Assembly: GCF_002086815.1 (NCBI RefSeq)
Contig: NZ_MVID01000023.1
Location: 1-64,000 of the forward strand
Direction: 5' to 3'
Length of the DNA stretch: 64,000 nt
From: Mycolicibacterium parafortuitum
GTDB lineage: Bacteria > Actinomycetota > Actinomycetes > Mycobacteriales > Mycobacteriaceae
Shown: one piece after another, positions 42,371-50,510 of the stretch
Layout: every line of letters starts with the position of its first letter
How positions within the stretch are numbered: position 1 is the stretch's first letter
Made by a program: the position numbers and the translations under genes
The notes under the pieces: generated by a model
What the model saw: the letters and a program-made list of their open reading frames with translations, nothing else
Databases searched by the model: none
Told to the model about the DNA's origin: nothing

Positions 42371-43225
42371 TCAGCCCGCCAGGTTGAAGTTGCCGGACTG
42401 CCCGTACACCGCCAGCGAGATCATCACCAGCACGAATGCGGACAGGATCAACGAGGTGCGCACGGCGCGGCCCACGGCCTCCCCGACACCGGCCGGGCCG
42501 CCGCGCGCGCTGAAGCCGTAGTAGGTGTGCACCAGCATGATCACCACGGCCAGCACGATGCACTGCGCGAACGACCACACCAGGTCGGTCGGGTTCAGGA
42601 ACGTCCGGAAGTAGTGGTCGTACACACCGGTCGACTGCCCGTAGATCACGGTCGTGCCGAAGCGCGCCGCCCAGAACGACGCGAGGACACCGACGCAGTA
42701 GAGCGGGATCACCACGAGAAGGCCTGCGACCACCCGGGTCGAGGCGAGGTAGGCGACGCTGCGGATACCCATCACCTCGAGGGCGTCGATCTCCTCGTTG
42801 ATCCGCATCGCCCCGAGCTGGGCGGTGGCGCCTGCGCCGATGGTCGCGGCCAGCGCGACAGCCGTTGTGGCAGGCGCGATCAGGCGGACGTTGAAGAACG
42901 CCGACGCGAAGCCGGTCAGCGCCTCGACACCGATCTCGGAGAAATCGGTGTAGCCCTGCACCGCGACCAGGGCGCCGGTGGTGACCGTCAGGAACCCGAC
43001 GATCGCGACGGTGCCGCCGATCACGATCAGCGCGCCGGCACCGAGACCCATCTGGGCGATCTGGCGGATCAGCTCGATGCGGTACCGGGTGACGGCGATG
43101 GCGATCGAGCGCAGCGTGCGTCCGTAGAACTTGGTCTGCACGCCGACCTGATTCCACGGGTCCGCGACGGCCCGGAACTTGCCCTTGAGCCAGGGGAATT
43201 GAGAGTGCGGACGAGAGACCGTCAC
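42371..43225 (-). CDS. yrbEB: Mce permease YrbEB (MlaE family)
   Basis: A 284-residue MlaE/YrbE permease with about five helices. The EExDAL loop that contacts the ATPase is INEEIDALEVMGIRSVAYLA. GATAQLGAMR and SARGGPAGVGEAVGRAVRTS are family motifs. It pairs with YrbEA; the ATPase (MceG/Mkl) is not in this window and is usually encoded elsewhere. GTG start overlapping the yrbEA stop. Confidence 0.92.
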   Translation of the reverse strand: MTVSRPHSQFPWLKGKFRAVADPWNQVGVQTKFYGRTLRSIAIAVTRYRIELIRQIAQMGLGAGALIVIGGTVAIVGFLTVTTGALVAVQGYTDFSEIGVEALTGFASAFFNVRLIAPATTAVALAATIGAGATAQLGAMRINEEIDALEVMGIRSVAYLASTRVVAGLLVVIPLYCVGVLASFWAARFGTTVIYGQSTGVYDHYFRTFLNPTDLVWSFAQCIVLAVVIMLVHTYYGFSARGGPAGVGEAVGRAVRTSLILSAFVLVMISLAVYGQSGNFNLAG

Positions 43226-43989
43226 ATCGTCACCTTCACCGCGACGGCCGTGGCGACGATGTTGATCGCGAACAGCGCCATGAACGTGAACACCACGGTC
43301 TCGTTCACCGCGTTGCCGACGCCGGCAGGTCCGCCGCCGACGGAAATGCCCTTGTAGCAGGCGATCATGCCCGCCGACAACCCGAACAGCGCGGCCTTGA
43401 CCAGCGCGATGATCACGTCGGTGGCACCGATGATCAGCGTCAGCCCGGCCGCGAACGCACCCGGCGAGACGTTCTGGATGTACACGCAGAAGAAGTAGGC
43501 GCCCGCCAGGCCCACCAGGATCACCGTCGCGGACAACGCCAGCGAGACCAGTGTCGCCGCCAGCACCCGCGGAACAACCAGGGCCTGAATGGGATTGACA
43601 CCCATCACGCGCAGCGCGTCGAGTTCCTCACGAATGGTGCGCGCACCCAGGTCGGCGCACATCGCCGTCGCCCCGGCGCCGGCGACCACCAGCACCGTGA
43701 CGATCGGGCCGATCTGGCGCACGGTGCCCAACGCCGCACCGGTACCGGAGAAGTCGGCTGCGCCGAACTCGGTGAGCAGGATGTTGAACGTGAACGTCAG
43801 CAGCACCGTGTACGGGATCGTCAACATCAGCGTCGGCACGATCGACACGCGCGCGACGAACCAGGACTGGCTGATGAACTCGCGCCACGCGAACGGTGGT
43901 TTGCCCATCGCGACAAAGGTGTCCAGCGCCATCGAGAAGAAGCCGCCGAATGCGCGTACGGGTCTGGCGATCACGCCGGAAGCGACCAT
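43222..43989 (-). CDS. yrbEA: Mce permease YrbEA (MlaE family)
   Basis: A 255-residue permease. GATAMCADLGARTIREELDA with the EExDAL coupling loop, VMGVNPIQALVVPRVLAATL, and SVGGGPAGVGNAVNETVVFT near the C-terminus. First structural gene of the mce operon. AGGAGG lies nine bases upstream of the ATG. An out-of-frame leader ORF overlaps this start by 19 bases, which could couple translation. Together with YrbEB it forms the membrane core through which Mce subunits pass lipid. Confidence 0.92.
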   Translation of the reverse strand: MVASGVIARPVRAFGGFFSMALDTFVAMGKPPFAWREFISQSWFVARVSIVPTLMLTIPYTVLLTFTFNILLTEFGAADFSGTGAALGTVRQIGPIVTVLVVAGAGATAMCADLGARTIREELDALRVMGVNPIQALVVPRVLAATLVSLALSATVILVGLAGAYFFCVYIQNVSPGAFAAGLTLIIGATDVIIALVKAALFGLSAGMIACYKGISVGGGPAGVGNAVNETVVFTFMALFAINIVATAVAVKVTM

Positions 43990-44024
43990 TGAGGGGTCCC
44001 TCCTACGTTGCACCTCACCGTCAT
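43971..44024 (-). CDS. Leader ORF overlapping the yrbEA start (17 aa)
   Basis: MTVRCNVGGTPQWSLPA, 17 residues. GGGAGG lies at proper distance before its ATG, giving it a better ribosome site than many genes here. It ends 19 bases inside yrbEA in another frame. Translation of it could feed ribosomes to, or compete with, the yrbEA start. No proof of expression from sequence alone. Confidence 0.35.
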   Translation of the reverse strand: MTVRCNVGGTPQWSLPA

Positions 44025-44045
44025 GGGTCCTCCCACAACCGGCCT

Positions 44046-44062
44046 GGACCCAGTTTGGGTTC
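44046..44062. promoter_or_regulatory. Inverted repeat upstream of the mce operon
   Basis: ACCCA-GTT-TGGGT (44048-44060) is a perfect 5-bp inverted repeat with an extra matching outer pair. It lies about 60 bases before yrbEA and about 35 bases downstream of a possible -10 box TACGGT (minus strand, 44094-44099), within the 5' leader. It could be a repressor site. No known mce operator matches it from memory. Confidence 0.3.
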
Positions 44063-44155
44063 CGCTGAGGTTACACACGCGAGGACGCGGAGAACCGTAT
44101 ATCAACGAATTCGGACCCAGCAACACGAGTCGCGCAGTAGGCTTTCCGGCCGAGG

Positions 44156-44629
44156 TCAGCAGGCCGCGACAGCGTCCTCCAGGTCCGCGATGACGATCTT
44201 GCGCATGCCCAGCATCGCCTTGGTCGCGGCCGCGGCGCGGGCCGGATCGGGGTCGCGGGTCAATTCGGTCAGCCGGTCGGGAACGATTTGCCAGCTCAAC
44301 CCGAAGCGGTCCTTGAGCCAGCCGCAGGAGGATTCCTGGCCACCGACGACCAGCCGGTCCCAGTAATAGTCGACCTCGTCCTGATCGCGGCACGAGATCG
44401 TGAACGACACCGCCTCGGTGAACGGGAACTGCGGCCCGCCGTTGATCCCGATGAACGTGTGGCCGTCCAGGGTGAACGTGGCCGAAACCACCTCCCCGGG
44501 ATGGCCCGGTCCGGCTTCGGTGAAGCGCTCGAGCGAGTCGAGCGAGGAGTTCGGAAAGACCGAGCAGTAGAACGCGATCGCGTCCTCGAGGTCGTGGTCG
44601 AACCACAGCGACGGCGTGATGGCGGGCAT
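44156..44629 (-). CDS. VOC/PhnB-like protein
   Basis: A 157-residue protein of the PhnB/3-demethylubiquinone-type vicinal oxygen chelate group. ITPSLWFDHDLEDAIAFYCS with SLDSLERFTEAGPG, and FTLDGHTFIGINGGPQFPFT are family marks; GWLKDRFGLSWQIVPDRL is the typical end of the fold. A metal-dependent activity is not proved for most members. AAGGAG precedes the ATG. It lies 71 bases after the stop of a TetR gene on the same strand. Confidence 0.87.
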   Translation of the reverse strand: MPAITPSLWFDHDLEDAIAFYCSVFPNSSLDSLERFTEAGPGHPGEVVSATFTLDGHTFIGINGGPQFPFTEAVSFTISCRDQDEVDYYWDRLVVGGQESSCGWLKDRFGLSWQIVPDRLTELTRDPDPARAAAATKAMLGMRKIVIADLEDAVAAC

Positions 44630-44700
44630 GGATCTCCTTCGGGTCTCCGGCGGGCTGCTGTGTGAACAGACCGCCCGGCGGTCCCGAACTCATCGCGGCG

Positions 44701-45306
44701 TCAGGTGCGGCCGAGCGCCCCCACCGCCCGGAACGCGAAATCCAGCGTCGCGACCTGGGCCTGCTTCAGACGTTCCGGATCGTCGCTGGTCTGGCCGCCG
44801 AGCACGCGGCTGACGACGGCATTGATCGCCATCGCGTCGAGGTCAGGATCGGTCAGCGGGAAGGATCCGTCGTCGCGTCCCCGGCGCAGGATCTCGGCCA
44901 GGCCCTTCTCGCGGGCGGTGTGCAGGCGTTCGCGTACCGTCCGGTACCCCTTGGCTGCCCGGACCTCGTCGGAATCGACAACCATCAGCTGCGTGCGCGC
45001 CTTGGTGTTCGCGACGATGTCGAACATCGCGCCGATCCACGCGGCGAGCTGGTCGGCCGCATCGCCCGTCGCGGCGTCCGCGACGGCGTCGACGCGGTGG
45101 ACCACCTCCGCGCACTCCTGGTCGAGCAACGCCAGGAACAGGTCGTCCTTGGATTGGAAATGCCGGTAGAAGGCCCGGCTCGACACCCCGGCGGTGCGCA
45201 GGATCAGGGCCATCGGAACCGGGCCGATGTGCGGGTCGGCGAGGCAACGAAGGGCGGCATCCATGATGCTGCGACGTTCGTCGTCGGGATCCTGACCGGG
45301 CTGCAC
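44701..45306 (-). CDS. TetR family regulator
   Basis: A 201-residue regulator. The helix-turn-helix is at about 10-55 (DERRSIMDAALRCLADP, VPMALILRTAGVSSRAFYRH, FQSKDDLFLALLD). The C-terminal part has the helices of a TetR effector domain (VVHRVDAVADAATGDAADQL; LMVVDSDEVRAAKGYR). Start GTG at 45306 is set by a TATATT -10 box seven bases upstream, with no room for a longer reading. Divergent from an alpha/beta hydrolase gene 100 bases away, with a palindrome between; that gene is the likely target. Confidence 0.87.
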   Translation of the reverse strand: MQPGQDPDDERRSIMDAALRCLADPHIGPVPMALILRTAGVSSRAFYRHFQSKDDLFLALLDQECAEVVHRVDAVADAATGDAADQLAAWIGAMFDIVANTKARTQLMVVDSDEVRAAKGYRTVRERLHTAREKGLAEILRRGRDDGSFPLTDPDLDAMAINAVVSRVLGGQTSDDPERLKQAQVATLDFAFRAVGALGRT

Positions 45307-45313
45307 GAGCGTA

Positions 45314-45319
45314 AATATA
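45314..45319 (-). promoter_or_regulatory. -10 box TATATT, leaderless promoter of the TetR gene
   Basis: On the minus strand TATATT matches TANNNT and ends seven bases before the GTG at 45306. No Shine-Dalgarno sequence is visible. Confidence 0.6.
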
Positions 45320-45368
45320 TGGTGACCTGTGGCGTTCGGGACCCAAGATGGCAACAACACGCTCGCTG

Positions 45369-45386
45369 GGTAACGTACTTGACCCG
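45369..45386. promoter_or_regulatory. Candidate TetR operator
   Basis: GGGTAACGTACTTGACCC is an 18-bp palindrome with 14 of 18 symmetrical positions (GGGT...GTAC...ACCC). It lies between the TetR gene and the divergent hydrolase gene, 21 bases before the hydrolase start. Confidence 0.42.
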
Positions 45387-45406
45387 AGGCCCGCCGAAAG
45401 GACGCC

Positions 45407-46282
45407 GTGAGCACCGAGCACAGCGAACCCAGAACCGCGACGTTCCGCGGTGCCGACGATCTGACGCTGGTCGCCGACGAATGGAACAACCCGGAGGCCA
45501 CTTCCCGGTTCGACGAGTCACGGCCTTCGGTGCTGATGATGCACGGCGGTGGCCAGAACCGGTTCTCCTGGAAGAAGACCGGGCAGATCCTGGCCGACCA
45601 CGGCCTGCACGTGGTGGCGCTCGACAGCCGCGGGCACGGCGACAGCGACCGCTCCCCCGATGCCCGCTACACCGTCGAGGCGTTGTGCGAGGACACGCTG
45701 GCGGTGCTCGACCGCATCGGCCGGCCGACCGTGCTGATCGGCGCCAGCATGGGCGGGCTCACCGGCATCCTCGCGGCGCGGCAGGCCGGCCCGGACGCGG
45801 TGGTCCGGCTAGTGCTCGTCGACGTGGTGCCCCGCTACGAGAAGGACGGCAGCGCCCGGATCCGCGAGTTCATGTTCAGTCACGTGCACGGTTTCGAGTC
45901 GCTTGAGGACGCCGCCGACGCGGTCGCCGCCTACCTGCCGCACCGCGCGAAGCCGCGCAGCCCCGAGGGGTTGAAGAAGAACCTGCGGCACCGCAACGGC
46001 AGGTGGTACTGGCACTGGGATCCGGCGTTCCTGACCAAGCCGAACGAGGACCCGTTCGTCCGCGTCGACCTGCTGGAGCGCGCCGCCATCGAGCTGACCA
46101 TCCCGATCCTGCTGATCCGGGGCAGACTTTCCGATGTGGTGAGTGAGGAAGCGGTGCAAGACTTTCTGGCCAAGGTGCCGAATGCCGAATTCGTGGAGCT
46201 GTCCGGGGCGGGTCACACCGCCGCGGGCGACGACAACGACGCGTTCTCGGACGTCGTGACCCAGTTTGTTTTGCCCCGATGA
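45407..46282 (+). CDS. Alpha/beta hydrolase (epoxide hydrolase-like)
   Basis: A 291-residue alpha/beta hydrolase. The oxyanion segment is LMMHGGGQNRFSWKKTG, the nucleophile Ser is in LIGASMGGLTG, and the catalytic His is in LSGAGHTAAGDD. The acid is probably Asp in LIRGRLSDVVSEE. A Ser nucleophile (not Asp) argues for an esterase or peroxidase-like enzyme rather than a true epoxide hydrolase. GTG start with AAAGGA before it. Stop overlaps the start of the long fusion gene (ATGA), so both are co-expressed. Confidence 0.85.
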   Translation: MSTEHSEPRTATFRGADDLTLVADEWNNPEATSRFDESRPSVLMMHGGGQNRFSWKKTGQILADHGLHVVALDSRGHGDSDRSPDARYTVEALCEDTLAVLDRIGRPTVLIGASMGGLTGILAARQAGPDAVVRLVLVDVVPRYEKDGSARIREFMFSHVHGFESLEDAADAVAAYLPHRAKPRSPEGLKKNLRHRNGRWYWHWDPAFLTKPNEDPFVRVDLLERAAIELTIPILLIRGRLSDVVSEEAVQDFLAKVPNAEFVELSGAGHTAAGDDNDAFSDVVTQFVLPR

Positions 46283-49185
46283 GCGCCGGCTTCAACTTCC
46301 TGGAGCAGCGCGAGCTGCCCGCGCCGGCGGTCAGCGAGGCTCAGGCAGAACAGATCCTGTCGGCGTACTACGGGCTGACCGCACGCGCGTCGTCGCTGGG
46401 CAGCCAGCAGGACAAGAACTTCCTGGTGCACGGCGAGGACGGCACGGTCCTCGGTGTCCTCAAGGTCGCCAATCCCGCGTTCACCGAAGTGGAACTGCAG
46501 GCGCAGGACGCGGCCGCCCACGCGATCGCCGAAGCCGAACCCGCGCTGCGAATCCCGGTGCCGCTGCCGAATGCCGCGGGCGAGCTGTACACGACGGTTC
46601 CGGATCTGGTCGACGGCACCGCGTACGTACGACTGCTGCCCTTCCTGCCCGGTGGCACGCTGGTGGAGACCGGCTACCTTTCCCCGACGGCGATCGCCGG
46701 TCTCGGCGATGTCTCGGGGCGGGTCAGCCGGGCGCTGAAGGATTTCACCCACCCCGGTCTGGACCGGGTTCTGCAGTGGGACTTGCGTTATGGCATGGAT
46801 GTCGTCGAGGAGCTGGGCTCGCACGTGGCCGATGTCGACCTGCGCGCCCGGCTGGAGACCGCCGCGCGTGACGCGTGGTCGCGGATCTCGGTGCGGGACG
46901 GCGAATTGCCGCGGCAGGCCGCGCACATCGACCTGACCGACGCGAACACGGTGGTCGCCCGCTCCCCCAGCGGTGCACGCCCGGACGGGGTGATCGATTT
47001 CGGCGACCTGTCGCACACCTGGGCGGTGTCGGAGCTCGCGATCACCGCCTCGTGCGTGCTCGGCCATGCCGGCGCCGAACCGACCTCGATCCTCCCGGCG
47101 ATCGCCGCGTTCCACGCGGTGCGGCCGCTGTCGGTGGCCGAGGCCGAGGTGCTGTGGCCACTGCTGGTGCTGCGGACCGTGGTGCTGATCGTCAGCAGCG
47201 CCCAGCAGGCCGTGCTCGACCCCGACAACGACTACATCACCGAGCAGTCCGACGCCGAGACACGGATGTTCGAGTTGGCCACTTCGGTGCCGGCCGACGT
47301 GATGACCGCGGTGATCACATCCCATCTCGGGATGAACACCGCACCCCACCCGGTCAAGGCGCAGGCACAGATGATCGCGGTGGACCGCGCGGCGGTGCGC
47401 ACCCTCGACCTGTCGACCACCTCCGAGCTCTACGACTACGGCGACATCCGGCCGGCCGACGAGTATGCAAGCGCCGCATTGCGAGACGGCGCGGCACTGG
47501 TGCTGACCCGGCACGGTGAGGCCCGACTGTGCAATGCCCCAAGGCTGAGCCAGGAAGCCCCCGAGGTGGTCGCCACCGGTGTCGACGTGTGGACCGCGGC
47601 CGACACCGAGATCGTCGCCCCGTGGGACGGCGAGCTCAGCGAGGAAACCGCCACCCGAATCACCCTGCGCGGCAGCGAGTTCGAGCTCACGCTCGCCGGC
47701 CTGTCCGCGACCGCGTCCGGAACGGTCAACGCGGGCGACGTGATCGGCACCGCGACCGCATCCAAACGGGTCGAACTCGCCGTGCGCCCCGTCGGCGCGC
47801 CGGTCGCTCCGCGCTTCACCCGGGCCGATCTCGCCCCCGGCTGGCTGACGTACACCCGTGACCCGCGGCCGCTTCTCGGCCTGACCCCGCTGGGGGGCGA
47901 CGATCACGGCGATCTGCTGGCCCGCCGGGACGCCAGCTTCGCCCCGGTGCAGGAGTTCTATTACCGCACCCCGCCCCAGATCGAGCGCGGCAGAAGGCAT
48001 TACCTGATGTCGACCCAGGCCCGCAGCTATCTCGACATGGTCAACAACGTCACAGTGCTCGGGCATGCGCATCCGCGGATCGCCGACGTCGCGTCCCGGC
48101 AGCTGCGCAGGCTGAACACGAACTCGCGGTTCAACTACGCGGCCGTGGTCGAATTCAGCGAACGCCTCGCCGGCCTGCTCCCCGACCCGCTCGACACCGT
48201 GTTCCTCGTCAACTCCGGTTCGGAGGCCAGCGATCTGGCGATCCGGCTTGCGACCGCCGCCACCGGCCGCCCTGACGTCGTCGCGGTCCGGGAGGCCTAC
48301 CACGGCTGGACCTACGGCACCGACGCGGTGTCGACGTCGACCGCCGACAACCCCACCGCGATCGCCACCCGCCCGGAGTGGGTGCACGTCGTGGAGTCGC
48401 CGAACAGCTTCCGCGGCAGGTACCGAGGGGCGGACGCCTCCCGGTATGCCGAGGACGCGGTGGCCCAGATCGAGGCTCTGATCGCGTCGGGACGGCCGCC
48501 CGCGGCGTTCATCTGCGAGAGCGTGTACGGCAACGCCGGCGGCATGGCGCTGCCCGACGGCTACCTGCGGCAGATCTACGCGGCGATCCGCGCGGGCGGC
48601 GGCCTCGCGATCTCCGACGAGGTCCAGGTCGGCTACGGCCGGCTCGGCCGGTGGTTCTGGGGTTTCCAGCAGCAGGATGCGGTGCCCGACATCGTGTCGG
48701 TCGCCAAGTCGGTCGGCAACGGCTACCCCGTCGGCGCGGTGATCACCACCCGCGCCGTCGCCGAGGCGTTCGCCAGCCAGGGGTACTTCTTCTCGTCGAC
48801 CGGCGGCAGCCCGCTGTCGTGCGCGATCGGGATGACGGTACTCGACGTGCTTCGCGATGAGGGGTTGCAGGACAACGCGATCCGCGTCGGCGCACACCTG
48901 AAGGCGCGACTGGAGGGGCTGCGCGATCGGCATCCGTTGATCGGCACGGTGCACGGCGTCGGCCTGTATCTCGGGGTGGAGATGGTGCGTGATCCCGAGA
49001 CGCTGGAACCGGCCCCCGAGGAGACCTCGGCGATCTGTGACCGGATGCTCGAGCTCGGCGTGGTCATCCAGCCGACAGGCGATCACCAGAACATCCTCAA
49101 GACGAAGCCGCCGCTGTGCATCGACATCGAGGCCGCCGACTTCTACGTCGACACGCTGGACCGGGTGCTCACCGAAGGCTGGTGA
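46279..49185 (+). CDS. Kinase-aminotransferase fusion (APH domain, M23-like middle, class III aminotransferase)
   Basis: A 968-residue fusion. An APH/choline-kinase-like domain spans 1-350, with catalytic His216, Asp218 and Asn223 (HIDLTDAN) and Asp240 (VIDFGD). Residues about 430-515 form a small beta domain resembling an M23/biotinyl-lipoyl fold (IVAPWDGELSEETATRITLR). The C-terminal half (about 540-968) is a PLP class III aminotransferase with Lys810 (SVAKSVGNGYPVG) and DEVQVGYGRLGRWFWGF. Fusions of this order act in amino-alcohol metabolism, for example phosphorylation then phospho-lyase elimination. Substrate is unknown. ATGA overlap with the hydrolase gene. Confidence 0.87.
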   Translation: MSAGFNFLEQRELPAPAVSEAQAEQILSAYYGLTARASSLGSQQDKNFLVHGEDGTVLGVLKVANPAFTEVELQAQDAAAHAIAEAEPALRIPVPLPNAAGELYTTVPDLVDGTAYVRLLPFLPGGTLVETGYLSPTAIAGLGDVSGRVSRALKDFTHPGLDRVLQWDLRYGMDVVEELGSHVADVDLRARLETAARDAWSRISVRDGELPRQAAHIDLTDANTVVARSPSGARPDGVIDFGDLSHTWAVSELAITASCVLGHAGAEPTSILPAIAAFHAVRPLSVAEAEVLWPLLVLRTVVLIVSSAQQAVLDPDNDYITEQSDAETRMFELATSVPADVMTAVITSHLGMNTAPHPVKAQAQMIAVDRAAVRTLDLSTTSELYDYGDIRPADEYASAALRDGAALVLTRHGEARLCNAPRLSQEAPEVVATGVDVWTAADTEIVAPWDGELSEETATRITLRGSEFELTLAGLSATASGTVNAGDVIGTATASKRVELAVRPVGAPVAPRFTRADLAPGWLTYTRDPRPLLGLTPLGGDDHGDLLARRDASFAPVQEFYYRTPPQIERGRRHYLMSTQARSYLDMVNNVTVLGHAHPRIADVASRQLRRLNTNSRFNYAAVVEFSERLAGLLPDPLDTVFLVNSGSEASDLAIRLATAATGRPDVVAVREAYHGWTYGTDAVSTSTADNPTAIATRPEWVHVVESPNSFRGRYRGADASRYAEDAVAQIEALIASGRPPAAFICESVYGNAGGMALPDGYLRQIYAAIRAGGGLAISDEVQVGYGRLGRWFWGFQQQDAVPDIVSVAKSVGNGYPVGAVITTRAVAEAFASQGYFFSSTGGSPLSCAIGMTVLDVLRDEGLQDNAIRVGAHLKARLEGLRDRHPLIGTVHGVGLYLGVEMVRDPETLEPAPEETSAICDRMLELGVVIQPTGDHQNILKTKPPLCIDIEAADFYVDTLDRVLTEGW

Positions 49186-49197
49186 CGGACGCCGCTG

Positions 49198-50418
49198 TCA
49201 GCCGCGACGGTCCGTCCCCCACGACGGCCTCCGCCTGGCGACGCTGATCACGAGCAGCATCAGAAGGATCGCGATCGCCGACAGCACGAGTGCCGCGGCG
49301 GTGGAGAAGAACGCCGTCATCGCACTGGCGATGATGATCCCGACGGCAACCGACGTCCGATAGAGCGCAAAGACCTCTGCACGTCGGTCGGGTGGGGTGA
49401 TCTCGTCGAAGATCAGAGAATAATGCGTCGCCAACGGAGTCAGGAAAGCTCCGATCATCACGGCGCCCAGAAGCGTCACCCATACCGCGATGTTCACGGC
49501 CGCCAGCACCGCGCCGATCGCGGTAACCACCAGCGCGACCGCCGTCCATCCCGTGCGCATACGCCAATTGCATACGCCCACAGCAATTCCGCTCGCCACG
49601 GCGGCAGCGCACAAGGCCACGGCGAAAAGTGCTCCCCACGCCGTCGGCATGCCGAACCCGACGGCGATGGCGACGGCCCCTACCTCGATGGCCGCCACCG
49701 CGGAACTTGTGGCGACGACACACGCCAGCCACAGCACGGCCTGCCCTGACGGCGCGCTGCGGGTCGCGGACGCCGCGGGAGCGCTGGCGCCCGGTACACG
49801 AGGCATCAACAGCAACGACGCCGCGCCGAGCACGGCCGGCGCGACCACCGCGGCCGTGACCGAAAAGGATCCCAGCGTCGCAGCCAGGACCGGCATGGCA
49901 ACGAACGTGACCTCGTTGAGAGTCGCTGCGGCGCTGAGCATCCGCGGCATGCGATCCGCGGGTATCAGATGGTTCAAGGTTGCCCTGAGATAGCCGTAGG
50001 CTGCACCGTTCACGAATCCCGCAGCAGCGGCCGCGAGCGAAAGCCACACGAAGTCGACACCGAAACGGGCAAGCACGGCGACAGCGATGAGCCCGGCGGT
50101 GCGCAGCGCGACGAGGACATGCAGGAATCGCACGGCATTCCACCGGGATCCCCATCGAGCCACCGGCACTGCACCGACGATCTGCGCCAAGGTCATGGCG
50201 AGCACCAGGAGTGCTCCGTCTTGCGCATCACCGGTGGCGGGAAACGCGACCAGAGCGAAGGAGATCGGTACCGCGGCTTGCGGCATCGCGAAGGTGGCAT
50301 AGGAGGCCAACCACCGCGACCCGGCGGCCCGAGGAAGCGTCGACGGGAGTCCCGTCGCGACAGTCGTCAGGTCATTCCTCCTCAGCCGGCATCGATCGAC
50401 AGCGCGCTTGCCACGCAT
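49198..50418 (-). CDS. MFS transporter
   Basis: A 406-residue major facilitator with about 12 helices (for example FAMPQAAVPISFALVAFPAT and ALLVLAMTLAQIVGAVPVAR, GSRWNAVRFLHVLVALR). A distinct, smaller actinobacterial MFS family; substrate unknown. It is divergent from the XRE-cupin regulator at 50511 and its start sits just below an 18-bp palindrome. The ATG at 50418 places the gene right after this operator; a GTG at 50439 would put the palindrome inside the coding region and is less likely. Convergent with the fusion gene, 12 bases apart. Confidence 0.82.
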   Translation of the reverse strand: MRGKRAVDRCRLRRNDLTTVATGLPSTLPRAAGSRWLASYATFAMPQAAVPISFALVAFPATGDAQDGALLVLAMTLAQIVGAVPVARWGSRWNAVRFLHVLVALRTAGLIAVAVLARFGVDFVWLSLAAAAAGFVNGAAYGYLRATLNHLIPADRMPRMLSAAATLNEVTFVAMPVLAATLGSFSVTAAVVAPAVLGAASLLLMPRVPGASAPAASATRSAPSGQAVLWLACVVATSSAVAAIEVGAVAIAVGFGMPTAWGALFAVALCAAAVASGIAVGVCNWRMRTGWTAVALVVTAIGAVLAAVNIAVWVTLLGAVMIGAFLTPLATHYSLIFDEITPPDRRAEVFALYRTSVAVGIIIASAMTAFFSTAAALVLSAIAILLMLLVISVARRRPSWGTDRRG

Positions 50419-50420
50419 TT

Positions 50421-50438
50421 TGGGAACTATAGTACCCA
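50421..50438. promoter_or_regulatory. 18-bp palindrome, candidate XRE operator for divergent genes
   Basis: TGGGAACTATAGTACCCA has eight of nine pairs symmetrical. It contains TACTAT (minus strand), a -10 box for the MFS gene 10 bases before its ATG, and lies about 16 bases upstream of TACACT (50455-50460), a -10 box for the regulator. A protein bound here would affect both promoters. Confidence 0.6.
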
Positions 50439-50510
50439 CTGTGTCGTTCCCCCTTACACTGCCCGGAACGAGTGGAGCGCGCGGGGTGCACCGAAAAGGG
50501 AGGAACGCCG

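Noticed and set aside
45407-46282. Calling the hydrolase an epoxide hydrolase
   Set aside because: The nucleophile is Ser (GASMGG) where epoxide hydrolases have Asp, so I only give the general fold.
46213-49086. 957-codon open frame on the minus strand opposite the kinase-aminotransferase fusion
   Set aside because: High GC makes long antisense frames common. The plus frame has full kinase and PLP motifs; the antisense product is Arg/Gly/Asp-rich without any family pattern.
50421-50438. DosR box
   Set aside because: The palindrome resembles the DosR motif but has one extra base on each side of the ACTWWAGT core, so spacing is wrong. The neighbouring XRE regulator explains it better.
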